Positions 1-5,143 of a stretch of DNA of 5,143 bases are shown here, one piece after another. Made by a program: the position numbers and the translations under genes. Position 1 is the first letter of the stretch; each line of letters opens with the position of its first letter. This DNA comes from JAFDWI01 sp964544305 (GTDB lineage: Bacteria > Actinomycetota > Acidimicrobiia > Acidimicrobiales > Iamiaceae). The notes beneath the pieces were generated by a model. That model was not told where the DNA came from. It ran no database searches and saw nothing but the letters and a program-made list of their open reading frames with translations. Location of the stretch: NCBI GenBank assembly GCA_964544305.1, contig CAZJAZ010000088.1:1-5143 (forward strand), written 5' to 3'.

Positions 1-1592
1 TGGTTGAAGAATCACCGAATGCGACGTTGCGGGCGTTGGCCCGCGGGGTCGTCCCTGATCTGCTTGATGAGCATGGTGCGCCACGGGTCGATCACGAGCA
101 GGTTGTCGCGATTCGAAGCCGTCTGCGCTCGGTGACACCGTTCTCGTCAACACGCAAGTGGTCGGCCGCGACCTTTCAAGATGACACTACGTGGATTTTG
201 GGCGCTCCCGATGTTTTGTTGCACAACATTGCTGGCGCGCATGCGCTATCTGACGCGGTGCAAACCTATGCGCAGCGGGGCCAACGGGTTTTGCTTCTGG
301 CGACGGCGACAAAGCCGGTTGAAGATGGCGTACTCCCCTCTGCGTTGACACCGTATGCCATTGCATTGCTCGAAGATCAGGTGCGCGACGATGCGCACGA
401 GACGCTGCGGTTTTTCGCTGAGCAGAACGTTTTGATCAAGATCATCAGCGGTGATCATCCGGCCACGGTTGCCGCGGTTGCCAGACGGGCCGGACTTGAG
501 GTCGATGCAGGGTTCGACGCGGCCAATCTGCCAGAAGATGAATCATCGTTGGCTGACACGGTTGAGGCACATACCGTTTTCGGTCGGGTGAAGCCTGCAC
601 AGAAGCGGGCCATGGTGCGAGCGCTGCAATCGCGTCAGCATGTGGTGGCTATGACCGGTGACGGGGTGAACGATGTGCTTGCACTCAAAGACGCGGATAT
701 TGGCATTTCGATGGGATCTGGTGCTGATGCGACCCGTGCCGCGGCGCAACTGGTGCTCCTTGACAATGACTTTGCGGCACTGCCTCCCGTGGTCGCAGAA
801 GGGCGCCAGGTCATCGCCAACATTGAGCGAGTTGCAAATCTCTTCTTGACCAAAACTGTGTACGCCATGTTGCTCGCATTGGCGGTTGGAGTGGCAGGCA
901 TGCCCTATCCGTTCTTACCTCGCCACTTAACCCTTGTTGGTTCACTCACAATCGGGATTCCCGCGTTCTTCTTGGCACTCGCGCCAAACTCAACTCGGGC
1001 TCAGCCTCATTTTGTGGCGCGCGTCATGCGTTTTGCCGCCCCCGCTGGACTTTTATGTGCTTCGGCCACGTTCGGTGGCTACTACCTCGCTCACGTTGCT
1101 GAACCCGAAGCCGTGCAAGTCCAACAGACCGCGGCCACGCTGGTCCTTGTTGCATTAGGACTCTTGATCCTCATTCGTTTGACTCGACCGGTAGCAGGAT
1201 GGCGAGCCTGGCTGATCATTGCCATGATCGTCGCACTTGGCGGCATTGTGGCGTTGCCCGCTGGGCGATCATTCTTTGCGCTGGAGGTGCCCGAACTCAC
1301 CACACTCGTGGCGCTTATCGGCATCATTGCGTTGTCGTGGTGGGTGATGGAATTGGCTGATCGTCTGCAACGCATCTATCGACGACCGTACGAACGACTG
1401 CTCTCAGCACAAGAGCGAATGAATTTACGTGAAACCACACGAAAAATCACAACCAATACGGTTGTCACCGAGCAGATCGCCGGACAACTTGAAACGCAGC
1501 AAACGAAACCAATGCCAGTGGTTGAGCAACCAACCCAAGCTGCCGGTGTCGAAAATACCGTGGTCGAGCAACAATCGTTCGAACAATTTTGA
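1..1592 (+). CDS. ctpE: CtpE-type cation-transporting P-type ATPase, C-terminal part (5' truncated by window edge)
   Basis: An ATP-driven cation pump of the inner membrane; mycobacterial CtpE, the closest family I recognise, is implicated in calcium uptake. The frame is open to the left edge (first full codon at 3), so the TTG at 27 is not a real start. The actuator domain, M1-M4 and the phosphorylated DKTG site must lie upstream. In the 529 visible residues: nucleotide-binding KWSAATF (52-58), SGDHPAT (149-155), the hinge lysines of VKPAQK (196-201) and the Mg-binding TGDGVND (218-224). About six hydrophobic helices follow (roughly 284-300, 308-328, 345-365, 375-393, 402-420, 430-450), as expected for M5-M10. 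The stretch PYPFLPRHLT (301-310) and the following IGIPAFFLALAPN are typical of CtpE-like pumps. After the last helix comes an unusual polar tail of about 78 residues (452-529), rich in Q, E and T. The family is certain; the transported ion and the exact symbol are inference. Confidence 0.9.
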   Translation, partial: VEESPNATLRALARGVVPDLLDEHGAPRVDHEQVVAIRSRLRSVTPFSSTRKWSAATFQDDTTWILGAPDVLLHNIAGAHALSDAVQTYAQRGQRVLLLATATKPVEDGVLPSALTPYAIALLEDQVRDDAHETLRFFAEQNVLIKIISGDHPATVAAVARRAGLEVDAGFDAANLPEDESSLADTVEAHTVFGRVKPAQKRAMVRALQSRQHVVAMTGDGVNDVLALKDADIGISMGSGADATRAAAQLVLLDNDFAALPPVVAEGRQVIANIERVANLFLTKTVYAMLLALAVGVAGMPYPFLPRHLTLVGSLTIGIPAFFLALAPNSTRAQPHFVARVMRFAAPAGLLCASATFGGYYLAHVAEPEAVQVQQTAATLVLVALGLLILIRLTRPVAGWRAWLIIAMIVALGGIVALPAGRSFFALEVPELTTLVALIGIIALSWWVMELADRLQRIYRRPYERLLSAQERMNLRETTRKITTNTVVTEQIAGQLETQQTKPMPVVEQPTQAAGVENTVVEQQSFEQF

Positions 1593-1621
1593 GAAACAAC
1601 GGGTTTTCCTTGCGGTCAACC

Positions 1622-1649
1622 CTCAGCCATGTGCGAGTCGGGCCGATGG
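1622..1649 (+). promoter_or_regulatory. Candidate flagellar sigma-28 (FliA/SigD)-type promoter
   Basis: CTCA at 1622-1625 is followed after 16 bases by GCCGATGG at 1642-1649. This resembles the sigma-28 layout (TAAA-like -35, 15-16 base spacer, GCCGATAA -10), with six of eight -10 bases matching consecutively from the start. It lies just upstream of the FlgN-like gene and downstream of the ATPase stop, where a flagellar promoter would be expected. The -35 match is partial, so this is a plausible reading rather than a proven site. Confidence 0.42.
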
Positions 1650-1659
1650 ATTCTCCACC

Positions 1660-1664
1660 GGGAG
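1660..1664 (+). promoter_or_regulatory. Ribosome binding site of the FlgN-like gene
   Basis: GGGAG sits 7 bases before the ATG at 1672. It decides the start: the same frame is open to an ATG at 1429, but that extension overlaps the ATPase tail and no comparable site precedes it. Confidence 0.6.
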
Positions 1665-1671
1665 ACTCATC

Positions 1672-2292
1672 ATGCAAGATGTCGCCGAAGTACTCCGACA
1701 GGAGCGAAACAGCCTTGAACGGCTGCTCTATCGACTGGTTATCTTGCGCGCCCTGCTTGACGCCCGAGAGGTGGCCTCACTGACGATGGCCTCTGTAGAA
1801 GTCGAACAGGCTCGCCAACAGGTCCGCGAGGTCGACTTGTTGCGAGCAGCTCAAGTGCAACTGATGGGTGTTCGCGGGCCACAGCGATCTATTCCCACCC
1901 TCAGGCAACTTGCTTCGCTCGCGGGCGAACCTTGGGCAGGAATTCTGCGCGATCATCACGACGGTTTAACCAATGTCGTCGCCGAAATCGAAGTGGTTCG
2001 ACATCGTTCAGCCGAACAAGCCCGAGACGGAATTCGTTCGGTCGCTGAAGCGCAAGGCGCTCAAGTTTTTGCGCACCAAATTCCAGCACGGCAAGGCGCT
2101 GCCCACAGTGTTGAGACACGTCCTGCCCAGGCACCGCCAAAACTCTCGACGTGGTCGCCATCAAGTTTTGCGAACGATCTTTCGCCCGACGACGGCGATT
2201 TGACGTTGCTCACAACCGAAACGGCGTACCAGGATGCGCTCACCTCAAGTGGCAAACTCCAGATTCCGTCGTTAATTGCATTTTTGCGCTAG
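1672..2292 (+). CDS. FlgN-like flagellar export chaperone candidate
   Basis: A 206-residue soluble, largely helical protein with no signal peptide or membrane segment. The N-terminal 60 residues have the pattern of actinobacterial FlgN proteins: an acidic/hydrophobic helix VLRQERNSLERLLYRL (about 7-22), then LLDAREVASL (28-37), an EVEQARQQVREVDLLRAAQV helix (about 43-62), and PTLRQLASLAGEPW (75-88). A low-complexity Q/A/P-rich linker (about 127-165) leads to a conserved-looking C-terminal end, AYQDAL (185-190) and PSLIAFLR (199-206). FlgN binds the hook-filament junction proteins FlgK and FlgL before export. No flgK or other flagellar gene follows here; the gene ends at a hairpin, so it is either an isolated flagellar gene or a relative used elsewhere. 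The start is set by the GGGAG site. The assignment is from pattern memory; a generic coiled-coil protein is the alternative. Confidence 0.55.
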   Translation: MQDVAEVLRQERNSLERLLYRLVILRALLDAREVASLTMASVEVEQARQQVREVDLLRAAQVQLMGVRGPQRSIPTLRQLASLAGEPWAGILRDHHDGLTNVVAEIEVVRHRSAEQARDGIRSVAEAQGAQVFAHQIPARQGAAHSVETRPAQAPPKLSTWSPSSFANDLSPDDGDLTLLTTETAYQDALTSSGKLQIPSLIAFLR

Positions 2293-2301
2293 GCAGCGCA
2301 A

Positions 2302-2334
2302 GAGCGCCCCACCCGAAATTTGGATGGGGCGCTC
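2302..2334. terminator. Intergenic hairpin, probable bidirectional terminator
   Basis: GAGCGCCCCA (2302-2311) pairs perfectly with TGGGGCGCTC (2325-2334), giving a 10-bp GC-rich stem around a 13-base loop. It begins 9 bases after the FlgN-like stop and ends 20 bases before the stop of the convergent nitrite reductase gene. There is no clear T-run on either side, so it would be a U-tract-less terminator, a form reported as common in GC-rich actinobacteria. Its location between convergent genes is the main support. Confidence 0.7.
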
Positions 2335-2354
2335 ACTGATGATTGCAGATTGGA

Positions 2355-3791
2355 CTACTCGGCGATGATGTGCCCGGCTCCGCCTCGCTCGGCGTCGTTG
2401 AACTTGTGGGTCACCATGGCGTACATGCCTTTCTTGGGGATGGTGAAGTCCACGAATCCACCTTGTGCCGGGGCTAAGTCCATGACTTGTGCTGCGCCCT
2501 TCTCAGGGTTGTCGGGTTTCAAGAGGTAACCGCCTTCTTTGAACACCGTGTCAAACTGCGTGCCCACAACGTGGAATGCTGAGATTTCGTTGGGGCCAAC
2601 GTTGACCACCCAGATTCGAACCCGTTCGCCAACTTTGACTTTGATCGGATCGTAGACGTACTGGTTGTAGTAGCCGTTGAAGACGACCGCATCTTGCGCA
2701 CCAGCTCGGGCCTTTGCGAGATCTGATTCTTTCCCCTGCGGGCCAAGGTAGAACTCGGACTGGACCATCAGATACTCACGGTCGACTTTGGGAAGATCAG
2801 GCGGATCGATAATCACCGCGCCATACATGCCATTCGCAATGTGATGGAGCACCGGGGCGGTCCCACAGTGATACATCCATGCCCCAGAATGCTGGGCAAC
2901 AAATGAGTACGTCAGCGATTCACCTGGATTGATCGTTCGCATGTCGACATCCATTGACGTCTGTGATGCGTGGAAGTCAAGTGAATGCCCAATTGTTCCC
3001 TTATTGACCAGTTTGATGTTGAACGTGTCACCAACCTTGCCTCGCAAAGTCGGGCCCGGAACAGTGTTATTGAATGTCCACATCAGTTGCTTGACGCCAG
3101 GTGCGACTTCGATCTCAACGTCACGTGCTTCGAATGTCAAGTTGTGCACGGTCCCATTCGGTGCGACCTTCAATTCAGGATCGGCTGCCTTGAAACCTTT
3201 CGCTGGTTCAGCAGCCGGGTCGATTGTGGCGTCATCCGGGTTGAACGACCCATTTGTCGAGCCGGTTCCACCGTGTCCTTGTGCTGCGACCTGTTGGGTT
3301 GAAACGTCGCCTTTGACGTCAAGATCCATCACCATGCCAGAGGCGCGGTGCCCTGGCAGTGTGCAGAATCCTTGGACTGTCGCTTCGAGTGCGCTTGTCT
3401 TGAGGATTGCACTTTGACCCGGATTCAACTTCGGTGATGTCTTTGAGCCAATCGCCAAGTCGTGGGGTTGTTTACCGGTATTGGTGATCTTGAGCACCAA
3501 CGTCGTGTTCTTGGTGATTTCAAGCTTGGCCGGCTTGACCCAGAACTCGCCGAGGGTCACGTTCACCGTACGGGTCACGGGTTTCGCGGCCGCGGTGGCC
3601 AACGAGCCCTTGTGATCGCCTCCGGTAAACAATGCCCACGCAAGGACGGCGCCAACCGCAACGATGGTGGCAAAGGCCATTGTTGCGATCAATCCGACAT
3701 CGCCCATTCGATCCCGCAATGTGGTGCGTTGGTTATGCCGAGCTTCGGCTTCGCCTGTTGTGTCCAGGTCTGGTTCTTCTGATGCATTCAT
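2355..3791 (-). CDS. nirK: Membrane-anchored three-cupredoxin copper nitrite reductase (NirK-type)
   Basis: Predicted to reduce nitrite to nitric oxide on the outer face of the membrane. It has 478 residues. A charged N-terminus (1-30) precedes one hydrophobic helix (about 33-56), a signal anchor. An N-terminal cupredoxin domain (about 72-160) carries a full type 1 copper set H110, C143, H148, M153 (C-x4-H-x4-M). After a low-complexity linker (163-205) comes the two-domain NirK core (about 208-478). Its type 1 ligands are H269, C309, H317, M322; type 2 ligands H274, H308, H462; catalytic pair D272 and H407. The C309-H317 spacing of seven residues and the HIANGMYG stretch resemble the AniA-like class II enzymes. 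The residue over the type 2 copper, isoleucine in well-studied enzymes, appears to be valine (V409). The extra N-terminal blue-copper domain recalls the Hyphomicrobium enzyme and may pass electrons to the core. An AAGGAG site 7 bases upstream fixes the start. Three-domain laccase is excluded by the lack of type 3 copper histidine pairs. Confidence 0.88.
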   Translation of the reverse strand: MNASEEPDLDTTGEAEARHNQRTTLRDRMGDVGLIATMAFATIVAVGAVLAWALFTGGDHKGSLATAAAKPVTRTVNVTLGEFWVKPAKLEITKNTTLVLKITNTGKQPHDLAIGSKTSPKLNPGQSAILKTSALEATVQGFCTLPGHRASGMVMDLDVKGDVSTQQVAAQGHGGTGSTNGSFNPDDATIDPAAEPAKGFKAADPELKVAPNGTVHNLTFEARDVEIEVAPGVKQLMWTFNNTVPGPTLRGKVGDTFNIKLVNKGTIGHSLDFHASQTSMDVDMRTINPGESLTYSFVAQHSGAWMYHCGTAPVLHHIANGMYGAVIIDPPDLPKVDREYLMVQSEFYLGPQGKESDLAKARAGAQDAVVFNGYYNQYVYDPIKVKVGERVRIWVVNVGPNEISAFHVVGTQFDTVFKEGGYLLKPDNPEKGAAQVMDLAPAQGGFVDFTIPKKGMYAMVTHKFNDAERGGAGHIIAE

Positions 3792-3798
3792 CGGGCGG

Positions 3799-3804
3799 CT
3801 CCTT
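3799..3804 (-). promoter_or_regulatory. Strong ribosome binding site of the nitrite reductase gene
   Basis: On the minus strand AAGGAG lies 7 bases before the ATG at 3791. It is the best Shine-Dalgarno match of any start in the window and fits a highly translated enzyme gene. Confidence 0.8.
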
Positions 3805-3826
3805 GTGAATGTATTCCCGAGTGCCC

Positions 3827-3832
3827 TCTATC
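3827..3832 (-). promoter_or_regulatory. Weak candidate -10 element for nirK
   Basis: GATAGA on the minus strand matches TATAAT at only three of six positions. It is listed because its distance from the DosR-like box fits an activator-dependent promoter with a poor core, starting near 3820 and leaving a leader of about 30 bases. No clear -35 element stands at the right spacing, as expected if the activator replaces it. Confidence 0.25.
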
Positions 3833-3857
3833 GTCACGCGTACGAGATAATTTCGGC

Positions 3858-3872
3858 AGGGTCCAAAGTCCC
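3858..3872 (-). promoter_or_regulatory. DosR/DevR-type dormancy box upstream of nirK
   Basis: The minus strand reads GGGACTTTGGACCCT, matching all 12 fixed positions of the mycobacterial DosR consensus GGGACTTNNGNCCCT (consensus recalled, not looked up). It is an imperfect dyad of GGGAC and GACCC. Its centre lies about 74 bases before the nirK ATG, within the 100-base gap between kinase and nirK. A weak -10-like GATAGA (3832-3827) downstream would put the box near -45, the usual activator position for DosR. Under uniform base composition, about 0.0006 matches would be expected by chance in this window on both strands. Binding by a DosR-like regulator is inference. Confidence 0.55.
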
Positions 3873-3891
3873 GCTCTTCGTGCGACTCTGG

Positions 3892-4938
3892 TCACGCCGG
3901 CAGGGGCACCTGCCACACAATGGTGGTTCCTTGGTCGACTTGTGTGGACACCGTGCATGACCCACCAAACTGGTTGGCTCGGGCGACAAGATTGTCAAGG
4001 CCATCACCGCGCACAATATTTTCGGGGTCAAAACCTTGGCCGTCGTCGGTCACGACAACACGTAGCCACCCATCGACACCTGATTCAATGTCAATGACGA
4101 CGTGCTGGGCGCGCCCGTGGCGATGCGCGTTGGCTAAGCCTTCACGCAAGACGGCCAAAATCGCTTCGGTCACATCGGTCGTGGGTTCATCCCCCATATG
4201 TCCCACCACGTGGAGCAGGATGGGGAGGTCGAGGACACGCGCTTGCGCGTCGACAAACTTTTGTACGCGGTCTTCGAAGCGGTCACCGAACGCGTCGCTC
4301 AACTTCAAGTCTGCAATGACACCGCGGATTTCGCGGATGGTGGCGTCGATTTCATCCATGACTCGTTGCGCGATGTCGTGTTGTTTGTCGGCGTCACCGA
4401 GCAGTGATGCCTCCAAGGTGAGACCCACGCCGTAGAGGCGTTGGATAACCGAGTCGTGCAGGTCACGACCGATACGTTCACGTTCGTTGACGAGGGCGAG
4501 GCGCGCCTGCGTGGAATGGAGCGCCGCATCGGCACGGCGTCGACTCGTTACGTCCCGGATAACCGCAATCACCAGGCTGTGCTCACCAATGGTCACCGGC
4601 GACAGGCTGACCTCAACGGGAAAGGTCGAACCATCAACTCGCTGCCCGAGAAGTTCGAGCCCGGTTCCCATTTCGCGTCGACGCGGGTGCGTTGCATAGG
4701 CGCCACGTTGTTTGTGATGGACGTGGCGCAGGCTTTCGGGCAGAAGGTCGTCAACCTCGTGTCCCACCAACGAATTTGTCTCTGGCGCGTAGCCAAACAT
4801 GGTGCAGGCGAGCTGGTTGGCGAGCACGATCTTGCCTCGCGCGTCGGCCACAATCACGCCGTCTGGCGAGGCATCAACGACAGCCCACGCCAGCTCATTT
4901 GGCGTTGGGGTCAGCGTCTGATCAACGTCAACGGTCAC
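3892..4938 (-). CDS. Soluble PAS-domain histidine kinase, NarL/DevS-like (HisKA_3 type)
   Basis: A cytoplasmic sensor kinase of 348 residues from the GTG at 4938. A PAS domain occupies about 15-131 (SPDGVIVAD near 24-32, then MGTGLELLGQR and DGSTFPVEVSLSP near 90-113). The HisKA_3 dimerisation helix follows with the phospho-acceptor H161 in RDLHDSVIQRL; D162 and Q166 form the DxxxQ phosphatase motif. The HATPase domain has the N-box around N270 (REGLANAHRHG), the G1 box DDGQGFD (298-304) and the G2 box GDGLDNL (311-317). No membrane segment is seen, so the signal is probably internal: redox, gas or a small molecule. The core is close in pattern to DevS/DosT, but a PAS replaces their GAF domains. 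The frame is open to an ATG at 5085, but that stretch lies on the preceding gene in another frame and its GGAG abuts the ATG. The GTG has only a weak ribosome site (GGTAG), so the start is moderately sure. The partner should be a NarL/LuxR-type regulator, not present here. Confidence 0.88.
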   Translation of the reverse strand: MTVDVDQTLTPTPNELAWAVVDASPDGVIVADARGKIVLANQLACTMFGYAPETNSLVGHEVDDLLPESLRHVHHKQRGAYATHPRRREMGTGLELLGQRVDGSTFPVEVSLSPVTIGEHSLVIAVIRDVTSRRRADAALHSTQARLALVNERERIGRDLHDSVIQRLYGVGLTLEASLLGDADKQHDIAQRVMDEIDATIREIRGVIADLKLSDAFGDRFEDRVQKFVDAQARVLDLPILLHVVGHMGDEPTTDVTEAILAVLREGLANAHRHGRAQHVVIDIESGVDGWLRVVVTDDGQGFDPENIVRGDGLDNLVARANQFGGSCTVSTQVDQGTTIVWQVPLPA

Positions 4939-4978
4939 GATAGCAACGCTACCGATTTCGCATGTTAGAACGGTGTCA

Positions 4979-5143
4979 TCAGACCGTGATGCGCTGTGCC
5001 CAATCTTGGCTCTCAGCGATCGCTCCGGCGTAGCGGGCTTTGCGCTTGGCGACCCGACCAACTGGTTCGGGTTCGGTTGGCGCATCTCCGTATTGGGCTT
5101 GAATCCCTTCGCGGAGCATCACGAGTGCTTCTGAGCGAAGTTG
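4979..5143 (-). CDS. C-terminal end of an unrecognised protein (5' truncated by window edge)
   Basis: Reading leftward from the right edge, an uninterrupted frame gives 54 residues and a TGA at 4981-4979, directly followed by a second in-frame TGA. The peptide looks like real protein: a helix REGIQAQYGD (11-20), an acidic/proline spacer APTEPEP (21-27), then a basic and aromatic end VAKRKARYAGAIAESQDWAQ (31-50). The competing frame over the same bases gives S/P/A-rich, low-information sequence typical of a shadow. The gene ends 40 bases before the kinase GTG on the same strand, so the two may be co-transcribed. No function is proposed. A very short gene starting at GTG 5122 or ATG 5119 is possible but lacks visible support. 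Confidence 0.6.
   Translation of the reverse strand, partial: QLRSEALVMLREGIQAQYGDAPTEPEPVGRVAKRKARYAGAIAESQDWAQRITV

Larger units (their letters stand above)
1593..1671 (+). other. Intergenic region between ATPase and FlgN-like gene
   Basis: Seventy-nine bases holding the sigma-28-like promoter and the GGGAG ribosome site. A GGGTT/AACCC pair (1601-1605 with 1618-1622) can form only a 5-bp stem with a 12-base loop and no T-run, so I see no convincing terminator for the ATPase gene; read-through into the FlgN-like gene is possible. Confidence 0.5.

Noticed and set aside
763..790. TTGACA-like promoter inside the ATPase gene
   Set aside because: The TTGACA falls in codons of the conserved segment after TGDGVND and has no matching -10 at a sensible distance or gene start nearby.
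27..1592. ATPase starting at the TTG at 27
   Set aside because: The frame is open through the left edge with family-like sequence before it (PNATLRALA), and the protein lacks its N-terminal half; the gene is cut by the window, not started here.
1429..1671. N-terminal extension of the FlgN-like ORF from ATG 1429
   Set aside because: It overlaps the ATPase tail in another frame, gives compositionally odd S/N/K-rich sequence, and the ATG at 1672 has a good ribosome site.
2929..3417. Plus-strand 162-residue ORF opposite nirK
   Set aside because: It is a shadow of the nitrite reductase, whose copper ligands are all intact on the other strand.
2355..3791. Laccase or three-domain multicopper oxidase
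   Set aside because: The trinuclear type 2/type 3 copper HxH motifs are missing, while the NirK set (D272, H274, H308, C309, H317, M322, H407, H462) is complete.
3792..3891. FNR/NnrR-type box (TTGAT-N4-ATCAA) for nirK control
   Set aside because: No such palindrome is present in the gap; the only operator-like sequence is the DosR-type box.
3920..4968. Long plus-strand ORFs of 171 and 175 residues opposite the kinase
   Set aside because: They are shadows of the kinase gene, which carries clear PAS, HisKA_3 and HATPase motifs on the minus strand; the shadow peptides are S/T/R-rich with no recognisable domain.
4939..5085. N-terminal 49 residues of the longest kinase ORF
   Set aside because: They lie over a better-looking reading frame of the preceding gene, and the ATG at 5085 has no properly spaced ribosome site.

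Overview
The window reads as chromosomal DNA of a moderately GC-rich actinobacterium. The evidence is a CtpE-type P-type ATPase, an actinobacterial-style FlgN-like protein, a NarL-family kinase whose core resembles mycobacterial DevS/DosT, and a DosR-type operator. A lineage such as Acidimicrobiia would fit, but that is inference from protein flavour only.

Layout. Two genes run rightward. The first is the C-terminal half of a cation-transporting P-type ATPase (1-1592, cut by the left edge). The second is a small FlgN-like flagellar chaperone candidate (1672-2292), preceded by a sequence resembling a flagellar sigma-28 promoter. They meet three leftward features across a short intergenic hairpin (2302-2334). 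Read in the leftward direction these are: the last 54 codons of an unrecognised gene (5143-4979, cut by the right edge, absent from simple ATG-to-stop ORF calling), a soluble PAS-histidine kinase (4938-3892), and a membrane-anchored copper nitrite reductase of NirK type with an extra N-terminal blue-copper domain (3791-2355). The kinase ORF can be opened to an ATG at 5085, but that extension lies out of frame on the preceding gene. The GTG at 4938 is the better start.

The most interesting part is the 100-base gap between kinase and nitrite reductase. It carries, in the direction of the reductase, a 15-base element at 3872-3858 that fits all 12 fixed positions of the mycobacterial DosR/DevR dormancy-box consensus as I recall it (GGGACTTNNGNCCCT). 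A DevS-like kinase, a DosR-type operator and an NO-producing enzyme in a row suggest a hypoxia/NO/redox-responsive nitrite-reduction module. No response regulator is visible inside the window, so the circuit is incomplete as seen.

Gaps: 1593-1671, 2293-2354, 3792-3891 and 4939-4978 are the only non-coding stretches, all under 300 bases. No RNA genes, insertion sequences, CRISPR arrays or long repeats were seen.
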